DNA of 64,000 bases. Source: Bacteroides sp. (GTDB lineage: Bacteria > Bacteroidota > Bacteroidia > Bacteroidales > Bacteroidaceae). The stretch lies in contig JAJQDI010000016.1 in assembly GCA_021202275.1 (NCBI GenBank), positions 107,345-171,344 of the forward strand. Direction: 5' to 3'. This document shows positions 36,414 to 45,872 of the stretch, piece after piece (position 1 is the first letter of the stretch; each line of letters opens with the position of its first letter). The position numbers and the translations under genes are program-made. The notes under the pieces were generated by a model. That model searched no databases. It worked only from the letters and a program-made list of their open reading frames with translations, and had not been told where the DNA came from.

Positions 36414-37664
36414 ATGATTCGGATCTTACATACCTCGGACTGGCACCTGGGACAGACATTTTTTGGTTACGAACGTGCGGAGGAGCACGAGCATTTTCTC
36501 GACTGGCTGGCCGGATGCCTCCGGTCGGAACAGGTAGATGTGCTGGCCATTGCCGGCGATGTATACGATGTCTCTAACCCTTCCGCTGCCGCCCAGCGGA
36601 TGTTCTATCGATTCATCAGTCGCGTTATCCGCGAAAACCCCACCCTGCAACTGGTGGTGATTGCCGGCAATCACGATTCCGCTGCCCGCCTGGAGGCCCC
36701 GCTGCCTCTGTTGCAGGAGATGCGTACCACCATCAAAGGAGTGGTGCGTAAAAAAGAGGGAGAGATCGACTACGAAGATATGATCGTGGAACTCCGCAAC
36801 TGCTACGGAGAAACGGAGGTACTTTGCCTGGCCGTTCCCTTTCTGCGTCAGGGCGACTATCCGGCAGTAGAGACGGAAGGCAATCCCTATGCCGCGGGGG
36901 TGAAAGCGCTGTATAGTCATATGCTCCAACGGGCCATCCAACGCAAACAACCCGGACAGGCCATCATTGCCCTGGGGCATCTGCAGGCAACCGGATCGGA
37001 GATCGCGGAGAAAGACCACAGCGAGCGCACCGTGATCGGAGGGCTCGAATGCGTTTCTCCCGAAGCCTTTCCTCCGTCCATTGTATACACGGCTCTGGGG
37101 CATATCCATAAGTCGCAACGGGTATCCGGATGCGAAAATATCCGCTACGCGGGAAGTCCGCTGCCCATGTCCTTCGCAGAGCGCAACTACCGCCACGGGG
37201 CTGTATTGGTCACCATCGACCGGGGCGAACTGCTCTCCATAGAGCGGAAAGAATATCTGCCGTTGGTAGGGTTGCTCAGTGTTCCGTCTGGAAAAGCCGA
37301 TGTACCTGAGGAGGTACTGGCCCAGCTTCACGCATTGGACATACAACCCGATCCGGCCCCTTACCTGGAGGTGAAGATCCTGCTCAGCGAGCCGGAACCG
37401 ATGCTCAAACAGCGCATCGAAGAGGCAGTGGCGGATAAGAATGTGCGCCTGGCGCGTATCGTGCCGATGTACCACCAGGCGGTGCGCCGGGAGATGCAGG
37501 AAGAGCAGACCATCAGCCTGGGATTGCAGCAGATGTCTCCTCTGGAGATTGCCCGGCTGGCTTTTGAGAGAAACTACAACGACGATATGCCGGAAGAGTT
37601 GACCCACCTGTTTCAGGAGGTCTGCTCCACGGTGATAACCGCCGAACCGGGTGTTTCCCGGTAA
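36414..37664 (+). CDS. sbcD: Exonuclease subunit SbcD (Mre11-like nuclease)
   Basis: The nuclease half of the SbcCD complex, which opens hairpins and processes DNA ends at palindromes. The 416-aa protein has the Mre11 phosphoesterase motifs TSDWHLGQ (residue 6 on), AGDVYDVSNPS, AGNHDS and the later GHLQATGSE and TALGHIHKSQ. It precedes sbcC by 59 nt. Its role is of interest here because the window is full of long palindromes, the substrate of this complex. Confidence 0.96.
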   Translation: MIRILHTSDWHLGQTFFGYERAEEHEHFLDWLAGCLRSEQVDVLAIAGDVYDVSNPSAAAQRMFYRFISRVIRENPTLQLVVIAGNHDSAARLEAPLPLLQEMRTTIKGVVRKKEGEIDYEDMIVELRNCYGETEVLCLAVPFLRQGDYPAVETEGNPYAAGVKALYSHMLQRAIQRKQPGQAIIALGHLQATGSEIAEKDHSERTVIGGLECVSPEAFPPSIVYTALGHIHKSQRVSGCENIRYAGSPLPMSFAERNYRHGAVLVTIDRGELLSIERKEYLPLVGLLSVPSGKADVPEEVLAQLHALDIQPDPAPYLEVKILLSEPEPMLKQRIEEAVADKNVRLARIVPMYHQAVRREMQEEQTISLGLQQMSPLEIARLAFERNYNDDMPEELTHLFQEVCSTVITAEPGVSR

Positions 37665-37723
37665 TAGATCCGGCTGCATATTACCTTATATAAACCGATG
37701 ATCACCCTCCGAAAAACTACTTC

Positions 37724-40700
37724 ATGAAGATACTTGCCATCCGACTCAAAAACCTCGCCTCCATCGAAGGAGAATTTGAGATTGATTTCACTGCCGGGCC
37801 CCTTCACTCCGCAGGCATCTTTGCCATATCCGGTGCTACAGGTGCGGGGAAGTCTACCCTGCTCGATGCACTCTGCCTGGCACTGTACGACCGTGCCCCC
37901 CGTTTTGCCACCGGCGGAGAGAATCTCATGCTCAGGGATGTGGGAGACAACCAGATCAACCAGTCTGATGTAAAGAATATCCTGCGCAGAGGCACAGGAG
38001 AGGGATATGCCGAGGTCGACTTCCGGGGAGTAGCGGGAGAGAGACACCGTTCGCGCTGGTCGGTACGCCGTTCGCGTGGCAAACCCACCGGTTCGTTGCG
38101 GCCGCAGGAACTGAAGGTGGTCAACCTGGAGACAGAGACGGAATTGCAGGGTACTAAAACCGAACTGCTCGCGCAGCTGGTCCGCCTGACGGGGCTTACC
38201 TATGAACAGTTTACCCGCACGGTATTGCTGGCACAGAACGACTTTGCTACTTTCCTCAAATCCCGTGAGTCGGCCAAAGCCGAATTGCTGGAGAAACTGA
38301 CGGGCACGGAGATCTACTCGGCCATCTCCCGGGAGATCTACCAGCGCAGTAAGGAGGCCGATGAAGAGTTGCAGCATCTCAGAGAGGGACTCCGGCTGAT
38401 CGAGATATTGCCCGAAGAGGAGATTACCCGGCTCAGGCAGGAGCAGGAGGCAGGGAAGAAAACATGTGCGGAGATACGCAGTGTATTGGAACGGTGGAAA
38501 GAACACCTCAAAGACCTGCGTCTCCTTAAAGAGCAGACGGAGATAAGGGCTTTACGGAAGAGAAATGAAGCAGAGGAGCAGGAGCGTTTGCAGAAAATAC
38601 AGGGAGAGCTACAGGTGCATGAAGAGGGTATGCAACGTTTCCGGGAGCAGTGCGCGGCCCTAGAACCGGATCTGCGCAAGGCCCGCGAACTGGATGCGCG
38701 TCTGGGAGAACTGAAGAAAAACCATACGGAGGCCGGGCGTGCCTGGAAAGAGGCCAACACACAGAAAGAGGAACAGGAAAAACAGCTTGCCGGAAAGAGA
38801 CAGCAGACGTTACAATATGTCCGTTCGCTGACTATCTGTCGGGAAGAAGGCTGGCTGGCTAAGTACGAAGCCTGCCGGAAGGAGGCAGCACCACAGTCAG
38901 AGGTTATGGCTTCTTTGTTCGATCTGCCTGTGGCGGTGGAGCAGGTATCGGATCTGACTCCGCTTCCGGAAGATGCCCCTGTGGTACAGCAATTGACTCA
39001 GCTGGAAGAGTTGTGCCGCAGGTACCAGGTGTTGCTTGCGCACCTGCTTCAACGCAACGAACAGCAAATGGAGCAGCTCAATGCGTTTGGCATTCAACAG
39101 TTGGGAGAGGAGCAGACCCGTTGGAACCGGGAGTTACATCGCTTGCAGGAGGGGCGACAACGGTCTTTGCAATGGCTTCGTGCCGAGGAGGAGGTGAAGC
39201 GCATCACTGCCGGGCACACGGAGTTGCAACAACGGCTGGCTGCGGTGGAGAAGGAATCCGGCGAAGCCGGGCGTTTGCTCCAGACACAGGTGGCCCGTCT
39301 GGAAGCTGTACAGCGTATCTATGACAATGCCCGTCTTTCCATCAGTGAGAATGTACAGGCGTTGCGCGGCAATCTCCGTCAGGAAGAGCCTTGCCCCGTA
39401 TGTGGAAGTACTGCACATCCCTACCGGAGCGGCGAACAGCAGGTAGAGCGGATGTTCGGACAGATAGAGACGGAATACAAGCAGGCGGTGGAAGCGCATC
39501 GCCAGGCGCAGGAGCGGGTAGTGGCTTTCCGGCAGGATATACTGAACCTGGGCCAACAGCTCAGACAGACGACTGTTCAGCTTTCCGAAAGGCAGGAGGA
39601 GGCGCGGCGGCTGACTCCCGCCCGGGAGGAGGAACGCGCTACCGACTATTACGACCGGTTGCTGGCAGAGGCCAGTGCCCAACTGGAACAGATTGCCGCG
39701 CGACTCACAGCCTATCAGCAACTGTACGAAGAGTGGAAACGACAGGATACGGAGGTGAAGCAACTGCGCGCTGTCTGCGAACGGCTGCAACAGGGGATTT
39801 CGCAGTGTCAGTTGCTGGTGCAACAGGTGGAGACAGACCGGGAGCGACTGTCGCTTACCGTGGCCCACGAGAGAACCCTGAAAGAGCGGCTGGTACGGGC
39901 TACGGAGGAGTTGGAAGAACTGGCCGCCCAACGGGCCGCGCTCCTGAAGGGGAAGACCGCCGACGAAGCCGAAGCGGCTATCCGGAAGCATGAAGCCCAG
40001 TTGAATGAATTGTGGGAGTCGATGAAGAAAGACCGGGAACAGATCCGGGGCAGGCTGTTGGGCTTGCAGGGGGAACTGCGTCAGATAGAGGTCTCTGTTC
40101 AGGAACTGGACCGGCGTTGCCGCGGTGCCGGGGTACCTGCCGCTTTGCCGGAAGCCATCCGGGAGCAGGAGACGCTTCTGTCGGATACGGAACGCGTGCT
40201 GTCTGTCACGGATGCCCGCCTGCTTCAGCAGGAACACAACCGTGTGCGGTTGCGACAGGCGGAGGTTCAACTCAAAGAGAAAGAGCAAACTGCGGAGAAA
40301 TGGAAAAAACTGAATCTCCTGTTTGGCAGTGCCGACGGACGTAAGTTCAAGATCATTGCCCAGAGCTATACATTGAATGTCTTGCTGTTGCATGCCAACA
40401 AGCATCTCAGCTACCTGTCGCGCCGCTACCGGTTGCAACAGGTGCCGGGCACCCTTGCCCTGCAGGTGGTCGACAGGGATATGTGTGACGAGGTGCGTAC
40501 GGTCTATTCTCTTTCCGGCGGAGAGTCTTTCTTGATCTCCCTGGCCCTGGCCCTGGGGCTCTCTTCGCTGTCGAGCAACAACCTGAAGGTTGAATCTCTG
40601 TTTATCGACGAAGGCTTCGGCTCTCTGGATGCCGACAGCCTGCGTACGGCGATGGAGGCTCTGGAGCAGTTGCAGATGCAGGGACGTAAAATCGGGGTGA

Positions 40701-40792
40701 TCTCGCACGTACAGGAAATGAGCGAACGCATTGCCGTACAGATACAACTTCACAAGGCGGTGAATGGGAAAAGCCGGATTAAAATCAAGTGA
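37724..40792 (+). CDS. sbcC: Exonuclease subunit SbcC (Rad50-like ATPase)
   Basis: The SMC-like ATPase partner of SbcD, 1022 aa. Walker A is GATGAGKSTLLDALCLAL (residues about 37-54), long coiled coils rich in Gln, Glu and Arg follow, a zinc hook CPVCG lies near residue 562, and the C-terminal head carries the signature LSGGESFLISLALALG and Walker B SLFIDEGFGSLD. It ends three bases before a family-D repeat arm. Confidence 0.95.
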   Translation: MKILAIRLKNLASIEGEFEIDFTAGPLHSAGIFAISGATGAGKSTLLDALCLALYDRAPRFATGGENLMLRDVGDNQINQSDVKNILRRGTGEGYAEVDFRGVAGERHRSRWSVRRSRGKPTGSLRPQELKVVNLETETELQGTKTELLAQLVRLTGLTYEQFTRTVLLAQNDFATFLKSRESAKAELLEKLTGTEIYSAISREIYQRSKEADEELQHLREGLRLIEILPEEEITRLRQEQEAGKKTCAEIRSVLERWKEHLKDLRLLKEQTEIRALRKRNEAEEQERLQKIQGELQVHEEGMQRFREQCAALEPDLRKARELDARLGELKKNHTEAGRAWKEANTQKEEQEKQLAGKRQQTLQYVRSLTICREEGWLAKYEACRKEAAPQSEVMASLFDLPVAVEQVSDLTPLPEDAPVVQQLTQLEELCRRYQVLLAHLLQRNEQQMEQLNAFGIQQLGEEQTRWNRELHRLQEGRQRSLQWLRAEEEVKRITAGHTELQQRLAAVEKESGEAGRLLQTQVARLEAVQRIYDNARLSISENVQALRGNLRQEEPCPVCGSTAHPYRSGEQQVERMFGQIETEYKQAVEAHRQAQERVVAFRQDILNLGQQLRQTTVQLSERQEEARRLTPAREEERATDYYDRLLAEASAQLEQIAARLTAYQQLYEEWKRQDTEVKQLRAVCERLQQGISQCQLLVQQVETDRERLSLTVAHERTLKERLVRATEELEELAAQRAALLKGKTADEAEAAIRKHEAQLNELWESMKKDREQIRGRLLGLQGELRQIEVSVQELDRRCRGAGVPAALPEAIREQETLLSDTERVLSVTDARLLQQEHNRVRLRQAEVQLKEKEQTAEKWKKLNLLFGSADGRKFKIIAQSYTLNVLLLHANKHLSYLSRRYRLQQVPGTLALQVVDRDMCDEVRTVYSLSGGESFLISLALALGLSSLSSNNLKVESLFIDEGFGSLDADSLRTAMEALEQLQMQGRKIGVISHVQEMSERIAVQIQLHKAVNGKSRIKIK

Positions 40793-40794
40793 TT

Positions 40795-41297
40795 TACGAT
40801 TTACGGATTTACGATGTACGATTGAAATTACAATCTCCTGATAATCGAAAGCCTCTGCCTGTAGAGACGCAAAGAGATTTACGCTTGGAAATACAATTAA
40901 CTTGATGTAGGCATCCTCTTGTAGAGACGTACGGCGTGCGTCTCCGCGGTGTACGTCCAACACAAAGATGTGCGTCTCTGCGGTCTACGTATCCGTTAAG
41001 GTACATCTTTTCTATGTATACTGTCTCGTTGATGCGGTGTATATTCCCGAAAAATATATATTCCCATTCGGTATACATTCCCATTCGGTACGCTGAGACG
41101 CACGCCGTGCGTCTCTAAGGTGGATTGGACATTGGGATGTATGTAATTTCAATCGTAAATCAGTACATACCTTTGTGTCGGTACAACAGGAATGTAATAT
41201 GTATAAAAATAGTAATTTCAATCGTCAATCGTCCAATGTTCTTTAATGTGAATAATCAAACAATGGTCATGCCCGAAGGGAGTAATGATAAATCCTT
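40795..41297. repeat. Family-D repeat, copy 3; left arm of long inverted repeat
   Basis: Holds the typical GTACGGCGTGCGTCTCCGCG and CACGCCGTGCGTCTC ends and the ATTCCCGAAAAATATATATTC centre. Its sequence is repeated in reverse at 44378-44968. The match covers both the element and the outer flanks: CTCCTGATAATCGA on one side, and CAATGGTCATGCCCGAAGG (here 41262) against CCTTCGGTCATGACCATTG (44397) on the other. A 63-nt internal duplication makes this arm longer. Confidence 0.85.
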
Positions 41298-42467
41298 TCA
41301 TTTTTTCTTTAGCGTAATCACCGTCACCTCCGGCCATGCACCGAAGCGGAAAGGCAGTCCTACAAATCCCAGTCCTACGCTCACATACAACCCGCGTTCG
41401 CCTTCCATGTACAAACCTCCCCATTCGGGGTAGAAGACGGATGAGAAAGAGTGATGGCCCCAGGCCAGTTGCATGGCATGTGTGTGTCCGGCCAGCATCA
41501 GGTCGATATTGGAATCGGGCAATACTTCGCTGCGCCAGTGGGTAGGGTTGTGGCTGATCAGGATGCGGAACATCCCCTGCGTGCCCTCCATGGCTTTAGG
41601 CAGATCCGCATGTTGGGAGAAAGGAGGCTCTCCTTCGTTCTCTACCCCGATCAGGGCAATACTGTCGTTGTTGTGATGCAGGATCACGTGGCTGTTATTG
41701 AGCATGGTCCATCCCATATCTGCCTCCCGTTGTTGCAGATCGAAGATATTCTCCGCTTGTTCTTCCAGACTGTCCCATTTATAATAAGGACCGTAGTCGT
41801 GATTTCCCATCACCGAATAGATGCCGTCGCGTGCGTGCAGGGTGGCCAGTACCGGTTGAAAACCACTCAGTTCCGTAGCCCGGTGATTCACCAGGTCGCC
41901 CGCGAATACCATCAGATCTACCTGCTGCGCGTTGATCAGGTCCACCATCCGTTCTACGGCAGACAGGTTTCCCGCAAAGCTGCCGATGTGTATATCCGTC
42001 AATAGCGCGATGCGGTATCCGTCGAATCCGTCCGGCAGGCGCGGAGAGTAGAACGTCTGCTCTTTGACGCGGAACCGGAATTTACCTACGGTAGCTCCGT
42101 AGAGTATCATTCCCGCTGTCAATAGTGCTCCCAGCAGACCGATACCTACAAAAGGAGCTTTGGGCCAGTGCAGGAAGTAATTGAAGGGAAGTCCCAGCAG
42201 CGAACAGAGCATAAAGATCACCTTCGGGAAGGCAAAAATGAACACAGCCAGCATAAACCAGCCTACCGCCCGGGACTGCCGGTCTACCACGTCGCTGCCC
42301 GCCAGGAAGCATACATAGATCAGCCCCAACAGCAGTAGGGCACTCGGAATCCAGTAGCAGAGTTTCCACCCGGGAGAGATCATCAGTCGCACAATGAACA
42401 TCCGATAGATATATACATCAGGGATAAGCATCAGCAGCGACAGGAAAATAAACATGCGTTGCATCAT
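41298..42467 (-). CDS. Membrane-anchored metallophosphoesterase
   Basis: A 389-aa protein with four or five N-terminal membrane helices (about residues 3-150) and a C-terminal calcineurin-like phosphoesterase domain of the YkuE type. Metal-site motifs are LLTDIHIGSFAG, VFAGDLVNH, MGNHDYG, ILISHNPTHW and MLAGHTHAMQ. YkuE-like enzymes act outside the membrane, some on lipid or nucleotide phosphoesters; the substrate here is unknown. Its stop codon touches the left inverted-repeat arm. Confidence 0.9.
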   Translation of the reverse strand: MMQRMFIFLSLLMLIPDVYIYRMFIVRLMISPGWKLCYWIPSALLLLGLIYVCFLAGSDVVDRQSRAVGWFMLAVFIFAFPKVIFMLCSLLGLPFNYFLHWPKAPFVGIGLLGALLTAGMILYGATVGKFRFRVKEQTFYSPRLPDGFDGYRIALLTDIHIGSFAGNLSAVERMVDLINAQQVDLMVFAGDLVNHRATELSGFQPVLATLHARDGIYSVMGNHDYGPYYKWDSLEEQAENIFDLQQREADMGWTMLNNSHVILHHNNDSIALIGVENEGEPPFSQHADLPKAMEGTQGMFRILISHNPTHWRSEVLPDSNIDLMLAGHTHAMQLAWGHHSFSSVFYPEWGGLYMEGERGLYVSVGLGFVGLPFRFGAWPEVTVITLKKK

Positions 42468-42647
42468 GAGTAGGATCGTTTTTTTTCATACAAAAATCTC
42501 CCCCGCTGTCCAGCGGAGAAGATTTTTCTGTTAGAGAGAATTTAAAAAATAGGGTTTAAGTAAATATGAATGAAATTTCTCCATAAATATACAAAACTTG
42601 GATGTAAAGCCTGCGGAGATACATTCGGTTTTTAACAGGCTAAACAG

Positions 42648-43241
42648 TTATTTATCATTAATTTCGTTAATCTCACGTATTTCGTCCAGGTTCTTTTTGA
42701 TTTCCCGGATGCGGTTGAGCAGGAATTTGCGATGTAACCAGAAGCTGAAGCCGATGGCTGATATCCAGATCACAAAGAACACGATGAGCATTCCTATGCT
42801 TTCTTCCCAGACATGGCGGGAGATAAACTGCCCGGCCGCCACGCACAGCAGAAGAGGTACAGCAGCAAACTGTTCCCGGATGGCCCAGGTATGCAGGCGA
42901 TTGACGCGGGTCACTACTTCTACCAGCGACATTTCCTCTATGCGGGTCTGGCGTAGGTAACGAAGGGTATAGAGATCCCAGCCAATAGCCGGTATAGCGA
43001 TTATAATAACAATTACATAGTGCAGATTGTTTGTCAAACCGGTATAAAAAATTCCTATTATCACCAACAAAACCAGGAGAGCAGTCAGAAGAATCATTTT
43101 ACGCGAAAGTGCCACAAACGCCCGTATCTTACCGGATGCATGGCTCATGAGCCCCCGTATCTCCTCTTCCCGCACCAGTTCCTTGTCTTCCAGATGCTCA
43201 TCCAGTTTGCGCCAGGATTGTTTCAGTTCATCCAGTTCCAT
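42648..43241 (-). CDS. Membrane protein coupled to the ECF sigma factor
   Basis: A 197-aa protein with a charged helical N-terminus (ELDELKQSWRKLDEHLEDKE), two pairs of membrane helices (about residues 48-90 and 125-170) and a charged C-terminal helix. It begins three nt after the sigma factor gene ends, so the two are translated together. In position and layout it could be the anti-sigma factor, although no known anti-sigma motif was recognised. Confidence 0.75.
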   Translation of the reverse strand: MELDELKQSWRKLDEHLEDKELVREEEIRGLMSHASGKIRAFVALSRKMILLTALLVLLVIIGIFYTGLTNNLHYVIVIIIAIPAIGWDLYTLRYLRQTRIEEMSLVEVVTRVNRLHTWAIREQFAAVPLLLCVAAGQFISRHVWEESIGMLIVFFVIWISAIGFSFWLHRKFLLNRIREIKKNLDEIREINEINDK

Positions 43242-43244
43242 ATC

Positions 43245-43742
43245 TTATTCCTCCTTTTTCATGTTACGTAATTTCTGTTTGATGCGGTTGAGCTTGGTGG
43301 CCACGTTGGTCACGGTCAGCCCGGTGATCTCTGCTATCTCTTCGTAGCTTTTCTCTTCCAGGTAGAGCAGAATGATAGACTTGTCCAGATGCCCCAGCTG
43401 ATTGATGAGCCTGTAGAGTTCGCGAAGCATGATCTGTAGTTCATCGTCTTCCGCCACCCGGTCTGTGTCCCAGGTAAGCGTCACCAGTTCCGGCACATTC
43501 TTCTCCTTGCACATGAAGCTGATGCAGGTATTCAACGCGATCCTGTAGATCCAGGTAGAGATCTTGCATTCTCCGCGGAATTTCGGAAAAGCTTTCCACA
43601 GATTGATCACTACCTCCTGATACAGGTCGTTCAGGGAAGCATTGCGGGTGGTATACAGGTAGCAGACCTTATAGATCACCTTGTCGTACGCGCGGACAAC
43701 CGCGAGGAACTCCTTTTCTATATGTTCGTGTGGAGATTGCAT
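43245..43742 (-). CDS. ECF-type RNA polymerase sigma factor
   Basis: A 165-aa sigma-70 relative with only regions 2 and 4. Region 2 includes AYDKVIYKVCYLYTTRNASLNDLYQEVVINLWKAF (key parts YKVCYLYTTRN and DLYQEVVINLWKAF) and STWIYRIALNTC. Region 4 reads DKSIILLYLEEKSYEEIAEITG followed by the helix-turn-helix VTNVATKLNRIKQKL. The ATG at 43742 (MQSPHEHIEKEF) is preferred; a further ATG at 43781 would add 13 residues over a likely promoter. Its target genes are unknown. Confidence 0.93.
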   Translation of the reverse strand: MQSPHEHIEKEFLAVVRAYDKVIYKVCYLYTTRNASLNDLYQEVVINLWKAFPKFRGECKISTWIYRIALNTCISFMCKEKNVPELVTLTWDTDRVAEDDELQIMLRELYRLINQLGHLDKSIILLYLEEKSYEEIAEITGLTVTNVATKLNRIKQKLRNMKKEE

Positions 43743-43854
43743 CACATCCTGTTTCTCGTTACAGTTAGTCGGGCAAAGCAAATAAAAATCACACAGGCCC
43801 GAAATTTTTTCTAAAGAAAAGAATAAAAATCCCGTCCGGACGTGTACAGGCCGC

Positions 43855-43887
43855 TAAAAAAAATGCCTCGTATCACTACGAGGCATT
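43855..43887 (-). terminator. Intrinsic terminator of the candidate small RNA
   Basis: A perfect 11-bp stem (43862-43872 with 43877-43887), loop of four, followed on the minus strand by eight or nine T residues. Confidence 0.88.
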
Positions 43888-44016
43888 CTGCATAATAAAT
43901 ACTGTTCTTAAATTAACATTGTGTATGGGGGAACGATGCTATTGTTCTCCAACAATTATTGATTTGTTGAAGTCCTTTGGTCTGCATCACGCAGCCCTCA
44001 TGGATGATAATTATTT
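43855..44016 (-). ncRNA. Candidate small RNA (or attenuated leader) upstream of the sigma factor
   Basis: On the minus strand a -7 box TAAGTTTG (44023-44030) would start an RNA near 44016. The predicted transcript contains the hairpins CTGC-GTGAT-GCAG (43982-43994) and ATTGTT-GGAG-AACAAT (43941-43956) and ends at a strong intrinsic terminator (43855-43887). No reading frame of note is inside. It may be an independent sRNA of about 160 nt (6S-like is possible but untested) or an attenuator for the sigma operon 113 nt downstream. Confidence 0.6.
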
Positions 44017-44377
44017 ACACTGCAAACTTACGAAAAAAATATATACAACGGTGAAGAAAAGGGAGATATTTAAAATAATTTTTCTAAATTAATGTTTTAA
44101 ATGCTTTAAAATTGCACAAAGTGTGAACAAAAACTGAAGTTTCATACAGTCTGGTGGAGGTTTGGGTAGAGAATTGTTGGAGGTCCCGGTAGGTTGTAAA
44201 CAGGAAAAAAGAGTCATTTATCCGTCAGAAGATAAAAGAGTTCCGATTATATTTTCTAACAATGCCCGAGTCCGGGACTGTATCTTATCTGTTTTCCATC
44301 TGCGTAAAGATGCCGGACAGCAGGCACAGACCCGAATGTGTTATTTTACAGGGAGCATTTTTAGTAGATATAAGTTA

Positions 44378-44968
44378 AAGGATTTACGATTACTCCCTTC
44401 GGTCATGACCATTGTTTGATTATTCACATTAAAGAACGTTGGACGATTGACGATTGAAATTACATACATCCCAATGTCCAATCCACCGTAGAGACGCACG
44501 GCGTGCGTCTCGGCGTACCGAATGGGAATATATATTTTTCGGGAATATACACCGCATCAACGAGACAGTATACATAGAAAAGATGTACCTTAACGGATAC
44601 GTAGACCGCAGAGACGCACATCTTTGTGTTGGACGTACACCGCGGAGACGCACGCCGTGTACTAGTGTCCGGTAAAATAATTTAAGATTCCTATAACTAT
44701 CAAAATGATCTTTCAGAGATCATCCTTCAGTCAAATCCCGGAGGGTTTTCAGAGTGAAGAGGTGTCATTCTGATAGCCTGTAGAAATGTAACAGTTTGAA
44801 AACCTCCGAGTGAAAAAATGGCTGTAAACAATTGATATATCAGTAGTTACAGCGAATGTTAACGATTTATTCCGGACACTAGTGCACGCCGTGCGTCTCT
44901 ACAGGTAGATGCTATCGATTATCAGGAGATTGTAATTCCAATCGTACATCGTACATCCGTACATCGTA
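44378..44968. repeat. Family-D repeat, copy 4; right arm of long inverted repeat
   Basis: Reverse copy of 40795-41297, interrupted by a 224-bp MITE at 44660-44883. The outer end reaches to within three bases of the MetH-domain gene. Between the sRNA promoter and this arm (44031-44377) I see no gene. Confidence 0.85.
44660..44883. mobile_element. 224-bp MITE-like insertion with 10-bp target duplication
   Basis: Perfect 12-bp terminal inverted repeats ACTAGTGTCCGG (44661-44672) and CCGGACACTAGT (44872-44883) bound an AT-rich core with no frame. The target GCACGCCGTG is present on both sides (44650-44659 and 44884-44893), giving a clean 10-bp duplication. The insertion splits the GACGCAC palindrome of the family-D element. 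A duplication of this size recalls IS4-type transposases; none is in the window. Confidence 0.85.
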
Positions 44969-44970
44969 AA

Positions 44971-45858
44971 TCAACTCAGGTTTGCCGTCAGGAACTTCCG
45001 CAACTGTTCCGCCGGAATACCTCTCCGGCGCGCGTAGTCCTGAAACTGATCTTCTCCTATTTTCCCCACGGAAAAGTAGCGGGCCGCGGGGTGGGCAAAC
45101 ATCAGTCCGCATACCGAAGCATGCGGGTGCATGGCTCCGTTGTCTGTCAGGGTGATGCCGATCTGTTTCATATCCAGCAATTGATCCAGGAGGAAGTTGA
45201 CCGACTGGTCCGGCAGCGAAGGATATCCCACCGCCGGGCGTATGCCCTGGAAATTCTCCGCCAGCAGATCTGCCAGGGGCAGATCTTCCCGGGGAGCATA
45301 TCCCCAGGCCTCTTTGCGTACATACTCGTGCATCTTTTCCGTGGCGGCCTCTGCCAGCCTGTCGGCCAATGTCTGCACCAGTAAGTGTTTATAAGGATCA
45401 TTGGTATAGATCTCTTCCAGGGCCATGTCTACACTCGAGGCAAAGGCCCCTACGGTATCCGGGATGCCCGAAGCGAGCGGACGCACAAAGTCGCTCAGGC
45501 AAAGATAAGGTTCGCCCTCCTTGCGGACCGTCTGTTGCCGGAGTAAGGGCAGGCGTATGCCGTCGAGCAGCAGATCGTCTCCATCCACCTGCGCCCTGCA
45601 CAGGCGGAACAGGCTACGCACCCGGAAATCGCCGTCGAGCCGGTCCAGCATCCGGTGCGCCTCTTTGTACAATTGCATCGCCTCCGCCGCTTTGGGGCGG
45701 TCTTCCTCCGGAAACGCTGCCAGCCACGAAGCCCGGCAGCCGTCGCAACCGTGTATCTGGCTGATGCCCGCGAAGCGGGCCTGGAATCCCCAGGCATGGA
45801 AAAAATAGATCCAGTTGATGTACGGACTGATATCGTGTATATGGTAAGTCAACAGCAT
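44971..45858 (-). CDS. Stand-alone methionine synthase activation domain protein
   Basis: A 295-aa protein matching the C-terminal S-adenosylmethionine-binding activation domain of cobalamin-dependent methionine synthase (MetH). Marks are LCLSDFV, VGAFASSVD, LADRLAEAATEKMHEYVRKE, and the AdoMet-binding motif RPAVGYPSLPD (Rx3GYP) with DNGAMHPHASVCGLMFAHP. In E. coli this is part of MetH and takes part in reductive methylation of inactive cobalamin. Here it is a separate gene without the catalytic domains. It is the last of three close minus-strand genes (14 nt after pyrC). Confidence 0.9.
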   Translation of the reverse strand: MLLTYHIHDISPYINWIYFFHAWGFQARFAGISQIHGCDGCRASWLAAFPEEDRPKAAEAMQLYKEAHRMLDRLDGDFRVRSLFRLCRAQVDGDDLLLDGIRLPLLRQQTVRKEGEPYLCLSDFVRPLASGIPDTVGAFASSVDMALEEIYTNDPYKHLLVQTLADRLAEAATEKMHEYVRKEAWGYAPREDLPLADLLAENFQGIRPAVGYPSLPDQSVNFLLDQLLDMKQIGITLTDNGAMHPHASVCGLMFAHPAARYFSVGKIGEDQFQDYARRRGIPAEQLRKFLTANLS

Positions 45859-45872
45859 AGATCAGCCAGGGA

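Noticed and set aside
36426..37679. Long frame opposite sbcD (and similar ones opposite sbcC, mfd, tkt and pyrC)
   Set aside because: Shadows of the coding strand caused by codon bias; no protein features of their own.
40936..41118. Reading frame with near-identical protein also at 44429-44653
   Set aside because: Both are translations of the family-D repeat; the shared peptide follows from the shared DNA.
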